Source: Akebia trifoliata
Lineage: Eukaryota; Streptophyta; Magnoliopsida; Ranunculales; Lardizabalaceae
Length of the DNA stretch: 64,000 nucleotides
Reading direction: 5' to 3'
NCBI GenBank assembly: GCA_017979445.1
Contig: CM030711.1
Span: forward strand, 5,053,221 to 5,117,220
Shown piece by piece: positions 53,455 to 64,000 of the stretch. The translations under genes and the position numbers were made by a program. Numbering within the stretch: the first letter of the stretch is position 1; each line of letters starts with the position of its first letter. Below the pieces are notes generated by a model. It saw nothing but the letters and a program-made list of their open reading frames with translations. It was not told the origin of the DNA and did no database searches.

Positions 53455-56400
53455 TTTTTTTGATTTCATTGAAAATATTTTATTTAGATTTTGCAGGAAT
53501 CTGTATTTTTTAAAATTATCTTAACATATTGAAGATTCTAGAAGCTTAGGACATTTGTGTTATTTAGTGGTTTTTTCTTTAGTCAATTTGATAGTTGTTT
53601 GAAAGTTGACTTGCCTTGGTCAAAATTTAGGTTTTTTGTTATAAAAAATTCTTAATTTGGGACAAATTTTTTTATATTTTTGTGAATATCAAAGTGTTGA
53701 TAAATATTGACAATCTTGTTAAGGGTATGTTCATCCTTAATGAAAGAATTTATCAATTTCGAGGGAAATGATTATTTTATCATTGGATAAGATTTCTTAT
53801 TAGGAAATGGTTATTGGGATTTGTGATTAATTAGATTTTTTTACAAGGAGTTTGAATTTTTAGATGTGTTGGTTTAAAAATAAATGTGATCCCTATGGGG
53901 GTATTTTGGTCATTTTTGAAAATTTAAGATTTTTGGCAAAATGATTAATTTTTTTTATAGATTGATGCTTTCTATATTTAAACAAAAAAAATCCTATATG
54001 TAACGTGGTCTCTAAAGGCAGTCATTTTATGGTATTTGAATTTTTATTTTTTATTTTTAAGGAAATTGTATATTTTAGATCTAGATGCATAATTTTTACA
54101 TCTATAAATATTATTTAAGCATATAATGAGAGTTTAACGGTCTACGAAAATTGGAAAAGAGTAATAGAACTTTACTTCATTGAGAATTAATTACAAACGT
54201 ATGACAAGTTGTTAAATTAGACGAGTGTAAAATGGGGTGTATACAGATAACAAATAAAATCAATAAAAAATAAGAGATATATAATAAAATATTTTACAAT
54301 AGTCATATACAATGAACAACAAATAGAAATAATAAAAAAAAATGATAATTTTTTTTAGCATACCATAACATTATCAAATCAACCATTGCATGTCTAAATT
54401 GTTCAACCAATGCAAATCTTAACTGATTAACCATGTGTCATGAATAACAAACAAAAACAGTAGAAGACATGAATTATAAGAAAATATATTTATGATGTAG
54501 TTTTAGATACATTGAATTATTTGTTTATAAAAATACTTCAAATATTGTGAGAAACTCTACTTATCATTAGAGATGCAACAAATTGAAAATATAAATTAAC
54601 AAATAAAGTCCAAAATGTAATGTATATATTAGATTAAAAAAGAGTACAACAATATCGAGAGAAACCTTACTTATCATTGGAGATACATTAAATTAGAAAT
54701 GATTAGTTAACAAGTCAAATACAAAATAAAATGTCTATATTGGATTAAAAAAAAGTACGACATGTTGTTTTTCTGAGATTCATGGTCATATTTTTTAATA
54801 ACTCTTAGATCATAAAAATAACATATTTTAAATAATATATTGGTCTGTTCGTAAAAGCATTAATAATTTATAATACCAATACTTTGAATCCTTAGATTAA
54901 CTCATGCTAGAAGAAATTGATACCCTACCCAATCATTGTAATGATATCATATCTTTATATTAAAATTAACGTAAGATAATGGATGCATAAACTTAAAATG
55001 AATAGTTAGTTTCTCTATTTTCACGTTAAAATGAATATATTATCGTTTGTTTATAAGCTTCTATGTAGAATGACGCACAACTATAATTCATACATAATCT
55101 AAAGATAATATACTGGATTGTCAACTTACACTATTAATAATCACTTTTCAATTAAATGTTAAGTTTCTGACATCTTCGACGATTTATTTGTGAGGTGTAA
55201 TTTATGTATGAAATGATTATTGTCATTATCTCAAATATTGATAGTGCTACTACTATTCATGGTGAATGTTAATAAAAACATTGTTGAGAATAAATGCTTT
55301 GGTGTAATATAAAGATTTGAAAAGGGAATTAGGAGAATTGCAAATGGAATAGATAGATGTAGTAATAAAATATAAGAAAAAACAGGTCATCTTGATATAT
55401 AGTTTGAAAATGTAAAATGATGAAATATGATTTATGCCAATCTCGATAATTGGACAAGGTATAGTCAATGACGATGATTTGTAGTAAAGTAGTTCTTTAT
55501 ATCACATCATAAAAAAAATTATAACACTAGATGCAAACTAAAATTTATAATTTTATAATGAAAGTTAAATAAAATATTAATGTAGAATTATCAATTTATC
55601 CATGTGCTATGCATAAGTTATGTAAAATTTATGTAAATGGTATTAATATCAAATAAGCATACACACCTAACATTTACTTGGGATTATGTTTCACATATGA
55701 TGATAAATTTTTCCTATTTACTGAGGTGATTTACACTTAGGGTTAAAAAGTTTACTATATTTCTTATTTAAATTCAAAATCACCAAATGATATGAATAGT
55801 TAATTGCCACCCTCTATACTTACTCGATGTTTAATGATACAAACTAGTAATCTTTAAAATCAATTTGTTACCAATTTCACATGCGATAGAACACATGAAA
55901 TTTGGATTTATTAGCATGATTCACTAATTTATAGAATTGACAATCCAAGTTTCTTCTTCACCTTATAAGGATTCAAAGTTCATAGTTCGAGTAACTATTG
56001 ACTCATTTATTAAGTTGTGGTGACATCCATTGGATTGAGTACTACAAATAATTATTTTTCTTACAACGATAAGAAGTTATGAAATAAAATACATTTGCGT
56101 ACCACCACATGAGAAGGATCGCAATGGAAAAGATTTGAATCATGACCTCACACAAAGGGAAAGAAAAATCTCACAACATGCACTATTTTGATAGTTTTGA
56201 TCACTCGAATAACATGATTATAAATTTCTATTAAAAAAAAAGGAGAACTTATATTTTTGTGATTTATATGCTTAACAATGTCAATTACTTATAAGCAATC
56301 ACCAAAGTTTTTTTTGGGGATTTACAGAGTGTGGAGTTGTAGTTTATGGTTTATTTCACTTGTCACGAATGCAAATAATCAATGTAAGCATAATCATCCA

Positions 56401-57650
56401 CAAATTATACCTATCATATGATGCATTGCAACTATGAATATTATCTAGTTGTAAAATATCTTAATTATACTTGACAATTGTCCAAGTCATATAACATTTC
56501 TAGGTAATGGATTCATCTTATTGTTTATCATATTATCTTTAATTTTTTAGTTGATTCGATATTTCACTAAGAATGTTCTCAAATTGGTTGATATTATAAT
56601 CAAAACACATGCATTGTCTGTCCTTGTATAATACATTTGTAATTTGGCATCACACGAGTGTATTTATGTGTAAAAGATGCTTAAGCATCATGTTTTTAAC
56701 GCTCCACTCCTTGATCATAAAAGCATACAATGAATTATTAAAAATGCTTATTTCTTTCCTCATTTTGATCATCATATATCTCGTAAATAATTTTTTTTTG
56801 GATCATTTTATAAAAAAATCCAACTATAATGGCAATCACGTAAAATGAGTTGATAAAACAATGGTAACTCCAAAAGAGGGAAATTTCGAAGCATAACCTC
56901 GAACTCTTAGGTTTTCTAGATTGCTATGACATTGACAAGATTCTTAGGCAATGTAATTTTGCACCACTTCATATGTTTCTTCTGAGTTGTTAACGTATCT
57001 TTATTGACGTATCAAAATCCTGTAATTCGTAAAAATGTCCATATAATTCTACTTACGACTTACGTAACATCGAATTTTGTGCTTGCTCTTAAATCAAATA
57101 GCATGTATTTATACTTTCAAATTATAAATCAATCTATTTGATTTTAACAAAATATGTATTTCGTGTTACATACCACAGATCATTAAATGCAAGTATGACC
57201 TGTTCAACTTCTACGATCTTTCGACTAATCGTTTTATACCCAATTCTCATTGGATTTTCACGATTCTTGGACCGACTTACTCCTCCACTAAATGATAATC
57301 GCATCAAATCATAAAAACTCAATTCGGTCCCAAACATTCTCTTAAAACTCCATTATACTTCGACAAACACCAAAACCGACCAATGCGGCTTCGACATCAA
57401 ATTTCTCTCAAATTACTTAACCATTTTAAGCAAGCAGATGCTCATTAGAAAGCTTTACTCCTAAGCTTCAAAACCATAGAAGCCTTACTCAAATCCATTT
57501 AGTAGAACTCAAATGAAGTCCAAAACAAATGAGGTTAAAAACACACCTCAAAGTCTCAAAACCATCCAATTCAACTACTTTCTTGAGAATCCGCCCACCG
57601 AATCCGTTACAAAATGAGCTTTGTAAACCGTTGATAGCAGTTAATCTAAA
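53455..57650. other. AT-rich gene desert; LTR-like terminus at 54245
   Basis: On the minus strand TGTATACACCCCATTTTAC begins at 54245, a variant of the TGTAGACACCCC start at 50796. Otherwise there are only short frames without motifs. A 67-codon minus frame at 57134-57337 was not recognised. Confidence 0.35.
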
Positions 57651-57702
57651 GGCCCACATTTGAAATTAACAATGAGAGTAATCCGTGTGATGGTCCGGTG
57701 GT

Positions 57703-57838
57703 CCAATCAAATCGCACCTCTTGGTTGCCATCTCTCAGCCTCTCTGTATATAAACCCTCTCAATTACACGTTCTCTCAAGTCGAAACCACAGCACAGAGT
57801 CCAGTCTGGTTCTCATTTTGCAGAAACCCTAACCCTAG
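57703..57838 (+). promoter_or_regulatory. Histone H1 promoter elements
   Basis: CCAAT is at 57703-57707, TATATAAA at 57747-57754, and a double telo-box AAACCCTAACCCTAG at 57824-57838, 34 bp before the ATG. With a TATA box there, transcription should start near 57780, so the telo-box would be in the leader. An AACCGTTG (MSA-like core) lies further up near 57630. Confidence 0.6.
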
Positions 57839-57871
57839 TTTTTTCTTCCGAGCTTGAACATTTTCTAAGCC

Positions 57872-58850
57872 ATGGCGAGTGTTGAAGAATCAACTGCTGT
57901 TGCTGAGGAAAACGTCGATCCGACACCCACTGAAGCTCCTCTTGAGGCGAACCCAGAACCCAAAGAAGCGAAACCTAAGAAGGCGAAAGAACCGAAGGAG
58001 CCGAAACCGAAGAAACCTTCTGCTCCGAGAAAACCTAAGACCACTCCTTCTCATCCTACCTACTTCGAGGTATTTATCAGTAACGATCGATTCTCGATTT
58101 CTAATTTGTTTCTGTAATTCTGGATTTCGGAGTTCTGATCTGTTTGTATTTGATTTCTAGATGATCAAAGAAGCGATCGTGGCTTTGAAGGAGAGAACTG
58201 GATCGAGCCAGTACGCGATCGCGAAGTTCGTCGAAGAAAAACAGAAATCGAATCTCCCTCCCAACTTCAAGAAGATGCTTCTCGTGCATCTCAGGAAGCT
58301 GGTCGCTTCTGGAAAGCTGATTAAGATCAAGGGCTCATACAAGCTTCCACCGACTAAACCAGCGGCGGCGCCAAAGACAACAGCTGCTTCTGCTAAGAAA
58401 CCTGCGGCCAAGCCGAAGAAACCAGCTGCAAAGCCAAAAGCAGTTCCAAAGTCGAAACCAGCTGCAAAGCCGAAGGCGACACCGGCCAAGACAAAGGCTG
58501 TAGCTAAGCCGAAAGCATCACCGAAACCAAAGGCTGCGGCTAAGCCGAAAGCTACTCCTAAGCCAAAGGCTGTGACTAAGCGCAAGCCAAAGGCAAATGC
58601 TGCTAAGCCAGCGAAAGCTTCGAGGACTTCGACTAGAACTTCTCCTGGGAAGAAGGTGGCGGCTTCTCCAAAGCCAGCTCCAGTCGCTAAGAAGGCTCCA
58701 GCCGCTAAGAAAGCTCCCGCTGCGAAGAAGGCCCCAGTCGCTAAGAAGGCTGCGGTAGCTAAAAAGGCTCCAGCTGCAACGAAGGCTCCTGCTGCGAAGA
58801 TCGCGAAGTCTCCTGCAAGGAAAGCTCTCTCAAGGAAGGCTAAGAAGTGA
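57872..58850 (+). CDS. Linker histone H1
   Basis: Binds linker DNA at the nucleosome entry/exit and compacts chromatin. Exons 57872-58069 and 58161-58850; 295 aa. The N-terminal tail is acidic then Lys/Pro-rich. The winged-helix globular domain (H15) spans about 60-128: HPTYFEMIKEAIVALKERTG, SSQYAIAKFVEEKQ, LPPNFKKMLLVHLRKLVASG, KLIKIKGSYKL. The one intron cuts near the start of this domain (after Glu66), a position common in plant H1 genes. The C-terminal tail is about 165 aa of KPKA, KPAA and AAKKAP repeats. Codon use in the tail is GC-rich, unlike the surrounding DNA. The antisense 238-codon frame across exon 2 is a by-product of the Ala/Lys/Pro codons. A 22-base T-run lies just after the stop, in the 3' UTR. 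Confidence 0.96.
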
Positions 58851-59236
58851 GAGAGTTTGAATTTCAGTCCCAAGGGGGGTTTTTTTTTTTTTTTTTTTTT
58901 TTTTGTAAATTGGTCGATCGGTGGGGGTATATTTTATCAGTTCGTGTGCCCTAAAAACAAAGAAAAAGTTGTCTGTCTGTTGAAGATGATCTTTATTTTT
59001 CTTTCTTTTTTAGTTTATTTGTTTTTTTAATTTTAATTTTTAGTAATCTGAGTCCTGAGATACCTTTGAAATGTCATCAATGAAAGTTTTTAGATTTATA
59101 GAATGCTTTGTGTTTCTTAAATTTGATGTCGATTGTTGTTTGGGCGCGAGATACCATTTTTTGACTTCGTTCCGTACAATCTAGGGTTTTTTTAATATTT
59201 TTTTGTGGGTTGTGGAGATTTGAATACATACCCTTG

Positions 59237-59642
59237 GAATTTTGATGAATGTTTGAGATACCCTCGTGTTTTCAAATTGATGACATGCACGTCACTTTCG
59301 CTCATGTTTTCTTGTCTTGAACACCCTTTGTCTTCGACCATTCTCTAAAAACAGTCTACCGTGTTTGACGGTGGGAGGTTGAATGATGGCAGATTTTTAA
59401 GAGAAGAAATTAGGGTTTTTTTTTTCCTGAAAAAGTTTGGGATTTTGATGAATGTTTGAGACACCCTTATGTTTTTAAACGGGCGACATACACGCCCTTC
59501 GGCTTTTGTTTTCTTGACTTAAACACCCTTGCCTTTAACCTTTCTCTAAAAAAGGTCCACCTTAAAGCACGGTTTAAGGTTGATTATTGGCAGATTTTGA
59601 AGAGAAGAAATGAGGGTTTTTTATTTTTTATTTTTTTTAAAG
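59237..59642 (+). repeat. Tandem duplication, about 203 bp unit
   Basis: Copy 1 (59237-59439) and copy 2 (59440-59642) share ATTTTGATGAATGTTTGAGA, 'acacgccc/cacgtcac', TTTCTCTAAAAA and GAAGAGAAGAAAT blocks. A diverged relative ('gaatgtttgagacaccctatatttttagg') is at 22212-22243. It lies about 390 bp after the H1 stop. Confidence 0.8.
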
Positions 59643-62600
59643 GAAGTTTGGTGGTGAGGGAATTTCTATAATTTTATTAATTTCCCACCGAGGATCCCCC
59701 GTCAGTAGAAGGGGCAGAGTCTAAATAGTTATTTTTGTTCTTCGTTTTTCAATAATTAATAATTTTTGTTGGAACTTGGAACGTGTAAAAGTGAGTGAGA
59801 CCTCAAACGTGTGATGTTTCTTCAGAATCCAAGTGAGGTCAGTTACAGTCATCATTTTGCAACTTCAATCCATGTAAGGCGGTGGAGGTCTCAACTCTCA
59901 TGGAGTCGGGGTTTCGAAGCCCAACTATTTCATTTTGGTGGGTCTTTTCTTAATTCCTATTATATGCAATTTTGTTTCTTCTTAATTTTTTTTCTTTACA
60001 TTTTACCTAAGAACATATTAATCTCAATTTGTTAAAAAAAAAATAATTTACAGGTTCATATGTGTGAGCAGTTTGATTTGAAGTATGAAAGTGCTTCCCT
60101 TTGAACACAATATACAGGTACAATTCAATGAAATTCAGATTCCATCTCAGTATTTTTTTTTGCTTGTTATATACTCTTGAATAATTGGAAATTAGGTTTA
60201 TTTATAAATGAATAGTTATTCATCTTCACTGATGCCATTTTTTGGATACATGGTACATTTTGGTTTAATCAATTATGATGTTTAGTTCGGATTGCTGCAT
60301 GTGATGTTCTAGTAATGGAGTTAAGTTGTTTTAAAAAAATAAATAAATTATGGTGAGCGGATGGAATGTGTAATGCATGTTTCTGACCAAATACTTGTGT
60401 CAGTTTAGTTGTTTTAGCGAATATCTTCTCCCGAAAATAATGAGTGTTAGACATTTAAAAAAAAAACAAAAAAACCCAGTCACTTCTCTCGACCAAGGTG
60501 ACCGTATTAATGATAAATCAAGTTAGTAATATTATTTTAGGAGATTTGAATTGTTGTCATCATGGGTCCTTTTTCTTCGTTCAATCCCTTCTCCTTGAGT
60601 TCCTTTTGTGCATTGGGTGGTGACCTGCGAAACAATTCCGATGTTCAAGTCAATCAATAATTCAACAGAGTTCTGACTTAGTGTCATGAAGATTGTGTAC
60701 TTTTGCCTTTGAATCATGCCCTTTTATAATTTTGTTGTCGTGGATCAAATCGTGACTTTAATTAGTGAGATCGTGTATTGCCTATGTGTCATCCTTATAG
60801 TTCCATAATATGTTGTGCATGAGCGGTTTAGGGACATAGGTGATCTTCTTTATAACTGTTACACACATTTTATCGTGGGTGGCGTCAACTTTCCCATGGT
60901 TAATGAACTTCCATCTTCTCAAGGAACCAGATTGACATCCTGGAGTTTATGAACTTAGGCTGTCTACTTCAACTCCCGAGACGTCATCTCTTGGAAAGAC
61001 TTCATTTTCCCAGCTTTCGGAGTTACTTAAAAGATAGATCGGTCCAACATGGTGGCGGGATCTTGTGAATTGAAATTTGAGAGCTAAGACTTCTTTAAAA
61101 AGAATCTAGAGAAAAAAGAGGGAACTGGGATCTAAAAATAATTTAGATGAACATGTCTCCTTTTTATTTGTTAATGAGTAATTGAATTATGCTTTAGTAT
61201 TTTATTTGTAAAGAATCACTTGAAAATTTATGGTTGAACAGAAGTATTTATGACTGGACTGAGGTTTTGGAAAATGGAGAAAACTTAATTTTCAAAAGGA
61301 GAACAAGTGAAATGTCGGTTAACTGTGTTGATAGCAATAAAATGAGCAAGCTGATTTTGTAAAATTTGACAACTGTGAATGGTTTTGTTTTCTTTGAAAG
61401 GAAACATCTAATACACTCTTATGAAATAACATGAGGTTAATAAGGGCTTTATTGAAACAAAATAGAGAAAATGTAACTACAATTAATCTTTTTTAGAGAA
61501 ATATATTTTGAAGGAACTCCAAGAAAGAGTTTTGATGCGCTTTTAGTGTGATATAAATATTATAAATGTTCTTTCTATCTTAATGTGAAAATAAATAGTA
61601 ATTGTTATTTATAGTTATACGACATTGATGTATTTGAGAGGAAAGTTTTACTGCTTTATAAATAATCGTTATACTAGTGAACATTGAATAATGCGAGGAA
61701 GAAGACAACTTCAATATCGATCCTTCTTGTGTGTTTTCTTAGATAATAATGATAACATACAAGTAGGGGGGATTAGAGAAATGACTCCTCTTTTTTCCTT
61801 AGAGGATCAAGTGAGCATTTGAAAACTAATTGGTCTGCTATGCTGGAATGCTAACGTATCGTCGTAAAATATGATTATGGTGAAGTGATAAAAGATCTCA
61901 AAAATCCTCCACTCATAATTATTCCTTTAGAAGAGGAGTTTTGTCTTTCTCCCTTTACTTACCCTTTAATTTTTCATTCGTGCCCCTTTCTTTATCGCCC
62001 CCGTGTCTTTGTCTTTGCCAGTTAATCCTTTACAATTAGGAAGCTATAATGTTTATCAATGCGTTGAGACCTCTTTTTCACATTTTTTCATCATCTATGT
62101 ATATTCCACAAAAGGAGTGTTATAACCTAATGATCTTAAACATCTGATCCCCACAACTTCTTTTTTATAAACTTCATTTAATGATCAAACTATCCTCTAA
62201 GTGCTTTTGACAACGAAGAAAACCATGGCATAGGCCAGATAACATCGAGTTCACCCCCCAAAACCCCATATACCAAATCTTAAAAAGGAGAAAAACAACA
62301 TTTCAGAACTATTCACAATTGCATTATACTGCTACCTTAAAAGGAATGTAATTCCTCATGTTTCATTTTTTATTATTATCTTCAGTGGTGCACTTTATGG
62401 ATGCATACTACATTTTAGTATAATCAACTTTGATATGTAATTTGTGTCGCCTATGATGTTCACATAGTGGAATTAAGTTCGGTTTTACAGAATAAGTATG
62501 GGGATTTGATGTAAAGGAGCAGGGTGGCATCAGGTTGGCAACCAATGAAAAAATTTGCCACCCCTTTGCAGAATTCTGAGCAGACATTCATTCCATTCAT

Positions 62601-62784
62601 GCTAGGTATTCCACAATAGCTAGGAAGGGGTGTAGGACAGGAAAGGGCGTTCCATTTTCTCTAGAAAGTACCTAGATTTGAGTTTGATTTGTTGTATGGT
62701 TGTTTGATGGATGACTGCCATATCTTGTAGACAATGTTGTATAATTCTCTTGAGAGAGATTCTTTCATTTGTAAAGCATTTTCG
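59643..62784. other. Intergenic, nothing recognised
   Basis: There are no convincing frames. The 60500-61060 part is somewhat GC-richer and has a different texture, possibly from a decayed retroelement, but no motif supports it. Confidence 0.35.
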
Positions 62785-63795
62785 CAAAAGCAATAAGTGG
62801 CTTTACCCGAATATCAGTTTGTACAAGCGAAATTGCATTTTGCCTCAAAAGCTAGTTTGTACCAAGCAAGATTTTGTTTAGCTCCAAAAATAAGTTCTTA
62901 CAATTGAAAGTTGTTTTTCACCCTGAAAAACAGTTCGTGCAAGCGGCGTTTCGCTCCAAAAGTCGGGTCCTACCAAGCGAAACTTCTTCTAGCTCCAAAA
63001 TAAGTTCTTACAAACGAAAGTTGCATTTTACTCCTAAAGTCAGTTCGTACAAATGAAAATTGCTTTTCGCTCCGAAAGTCATTTCATTCAAGCGAAAGTT
63101 GTGTCTTACCCCTAAAGTAGTTTGTACCAAGTGAAAGTTCATCTAGCCCCGAAAGTTTGTTTGGACAAACGAAAGTTGTTTTTTGCGCCCTGAAAGTAGT
63201 TCATACAAACAAAAGTTGATTTTTGCCTCAAAGTCAGTTTGTAGAAGTGAAAGTTTTGTTTCGCCCCAAGAGTCAGTTTGTACCAAACGAAAGTTCGTTT
63301 GGCTCCAAAAATAAGTTCGTACCAAACGAAAAAATTGTGTTTCTTGTCGGAAGTCAGCTCGTAGAAGCAAATTTTGTGTTTTTCCTGAAAGTCAGTTCAT
63401 ACCTAACGAAAGTTCGTTGAGACCTGAAAGTCATAACTGTAAACACGAAAGTTACATTTCGCCCTGAAAGTCAGTTTGTACCATGCAAAAAAGTTTGTCT
63501 AGCCCCGAAAATAAATTCATAAAACGAAAGTTTCGATTCGCCCCAAAAGTTAGATTGTACAAGTGAAAATTGGGTTTTGCCTCGAAAGTCACTTCGTACC
63601 AAGCGAAAGGTCGTCCAGCCCCCAAAACAAGTCTGTACAATTGAAAGTTGCATTTCGCCCCGAAATACAATTCGTGCAAGTGAAAGATGCACTTCGTCCT
63701 GAAAGTCAGTTTGTACAAGAGAAACTTCACCTAGCCCCGAAAATAAGTTGTACGTTTTGCCCCAAAAGTCAGTTCGTACAAGAGAAAGTTGACTA
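62785..63795. repeat. Degenerate minisatellite with higher-order structure
   Basis: The repeating monomer of about 38 bp is close to CGAAAGTTGCATTTCGCCCC then GAAAGTCAGTTCGTACAAG, in roughly 26 diverged copies over 1 kb. A distinct monomer type, with TAGCCCCGAAAATAAG in place of TTCGCCCCGAAAGTCAG, recurs near 62879, 62990, 63144, 63299, 63500, 63615 and 63730. Its spacing is mostly about 115 or 155 bp, that is three or four monomers. Frames here (for example LVQTDF-like repeats) are repeat artefacts. Confidence 0.85.
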
Positions 63796-64000
63796 TTATC
63801 TATAAAAGTTATACTGAAAATAGATAACTAACATAATTGGTTCATGCGTGGAGTGTAAATTTAGTATTGGTCCAGTAAAAATTGATGGTCTATAAATACT
63901 CCAAAGTGACCAGGATGGAGAAATTGAGAAAGTTGTTGCCCATGAATCAGAGCTGGATGGTTAAAATAGAGGTTCATTTTCGGAGTGCTATGTGACAGAT
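63796..64000. other. Window end, nothing recognised
   Basis: Short AT-rich tail after the minisatellite, with no supported feature. Confidence 0.4.

Noticed and set aside
58157..58873. 238-codon minus-strand frame across histone H1 exon 2
   Set aside because: It is the exact antisense of the Lys/Ala/Pro-rich tail; repeated AAG, GCT and CCA codons rarely give stops on the opposite strand.
63143..63805. Frames encoding repeated LVQTDF-like or FVQ-like peptides
   Set aside because: They are translations of the 38 bp minisatellite, on both strands and in several frames, with no start context or domain.

Overview
The window is nuclear DNA from a flowering plant. The genes have plant-type introns (GT-AG, with AT- and T-rich intron bodies), a chloroplast transit peptide, a WRKY factor, a plant PRA1 protein and a lysine/alanine/proline-rich histone H1. 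The DNA is AT-rich and full of plant transposon debris. I cannot name the species; a dicot is the best guess.

Six genes can be rebuilt. A chloroplast-type glutathione reductase (+, 3554-9077, 10 exons, 559 aa) comes first. Next is an intronless PRA1 family F protein (-, 18859-19452, 197 aa), then SRP9 of the signal recognition particle (+, 25117-28928, 4 exons, 103 aa). A group IId WRKY factor follows (+, 34425-36480, 3 exons, 368 aa), then cytosolic ribosomal protein S15 (-, 38251-41032, 4 coding exons, 151 aa). Histone H1 is last (+, 57872-58850, 2 exons, 295 aa). All exon sums are multiples of three and read through to a stop. They are ordinary housekeeping or regulatory genes with no operon-like link. 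SRP9, RPS15 and H1 share telo-box-like AAACCCTA motifs near their starts.

Region by region: 1-3.5 kb holds LINE, LTR and hAT remnants. GR2 (3.5-9.1 kb) is followed by a truncated L1 with clear target-site duplication. 12-16.3 kb is degraded RTE-type LINE sequence in three overlapping pieces, with a small ORF embedded. 17.5-17.95 kb may be organelle-derived. 20-24.7 kb holds SINE, hAT, long-TIR and Harbinger-type elements. The SRP9 introns carry several MITEs. 30.2-31.5 kb is a Helitron-like cluster with tandemly repeated 5' ends. 32-33.2 kb has a MITE and a second copy of the SINE. 41-57.6 kb is a gene desert of LTR-type sequence, a compound foldback element and a 241 bp tandem duplication. 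The window ends with a degenerate higher-order minisatellite (62.8-63.8 kb).

I found no new multi-gene system. The most interesting signals are structural: a four-copy MITE family with CATGGTTT ends and 8 bp duplications, tandem Helitron-like 5' ends, an LTR family seen in opposite orientations, and the terminal minisatellite. All were read by eye; no alignment or database search was run.
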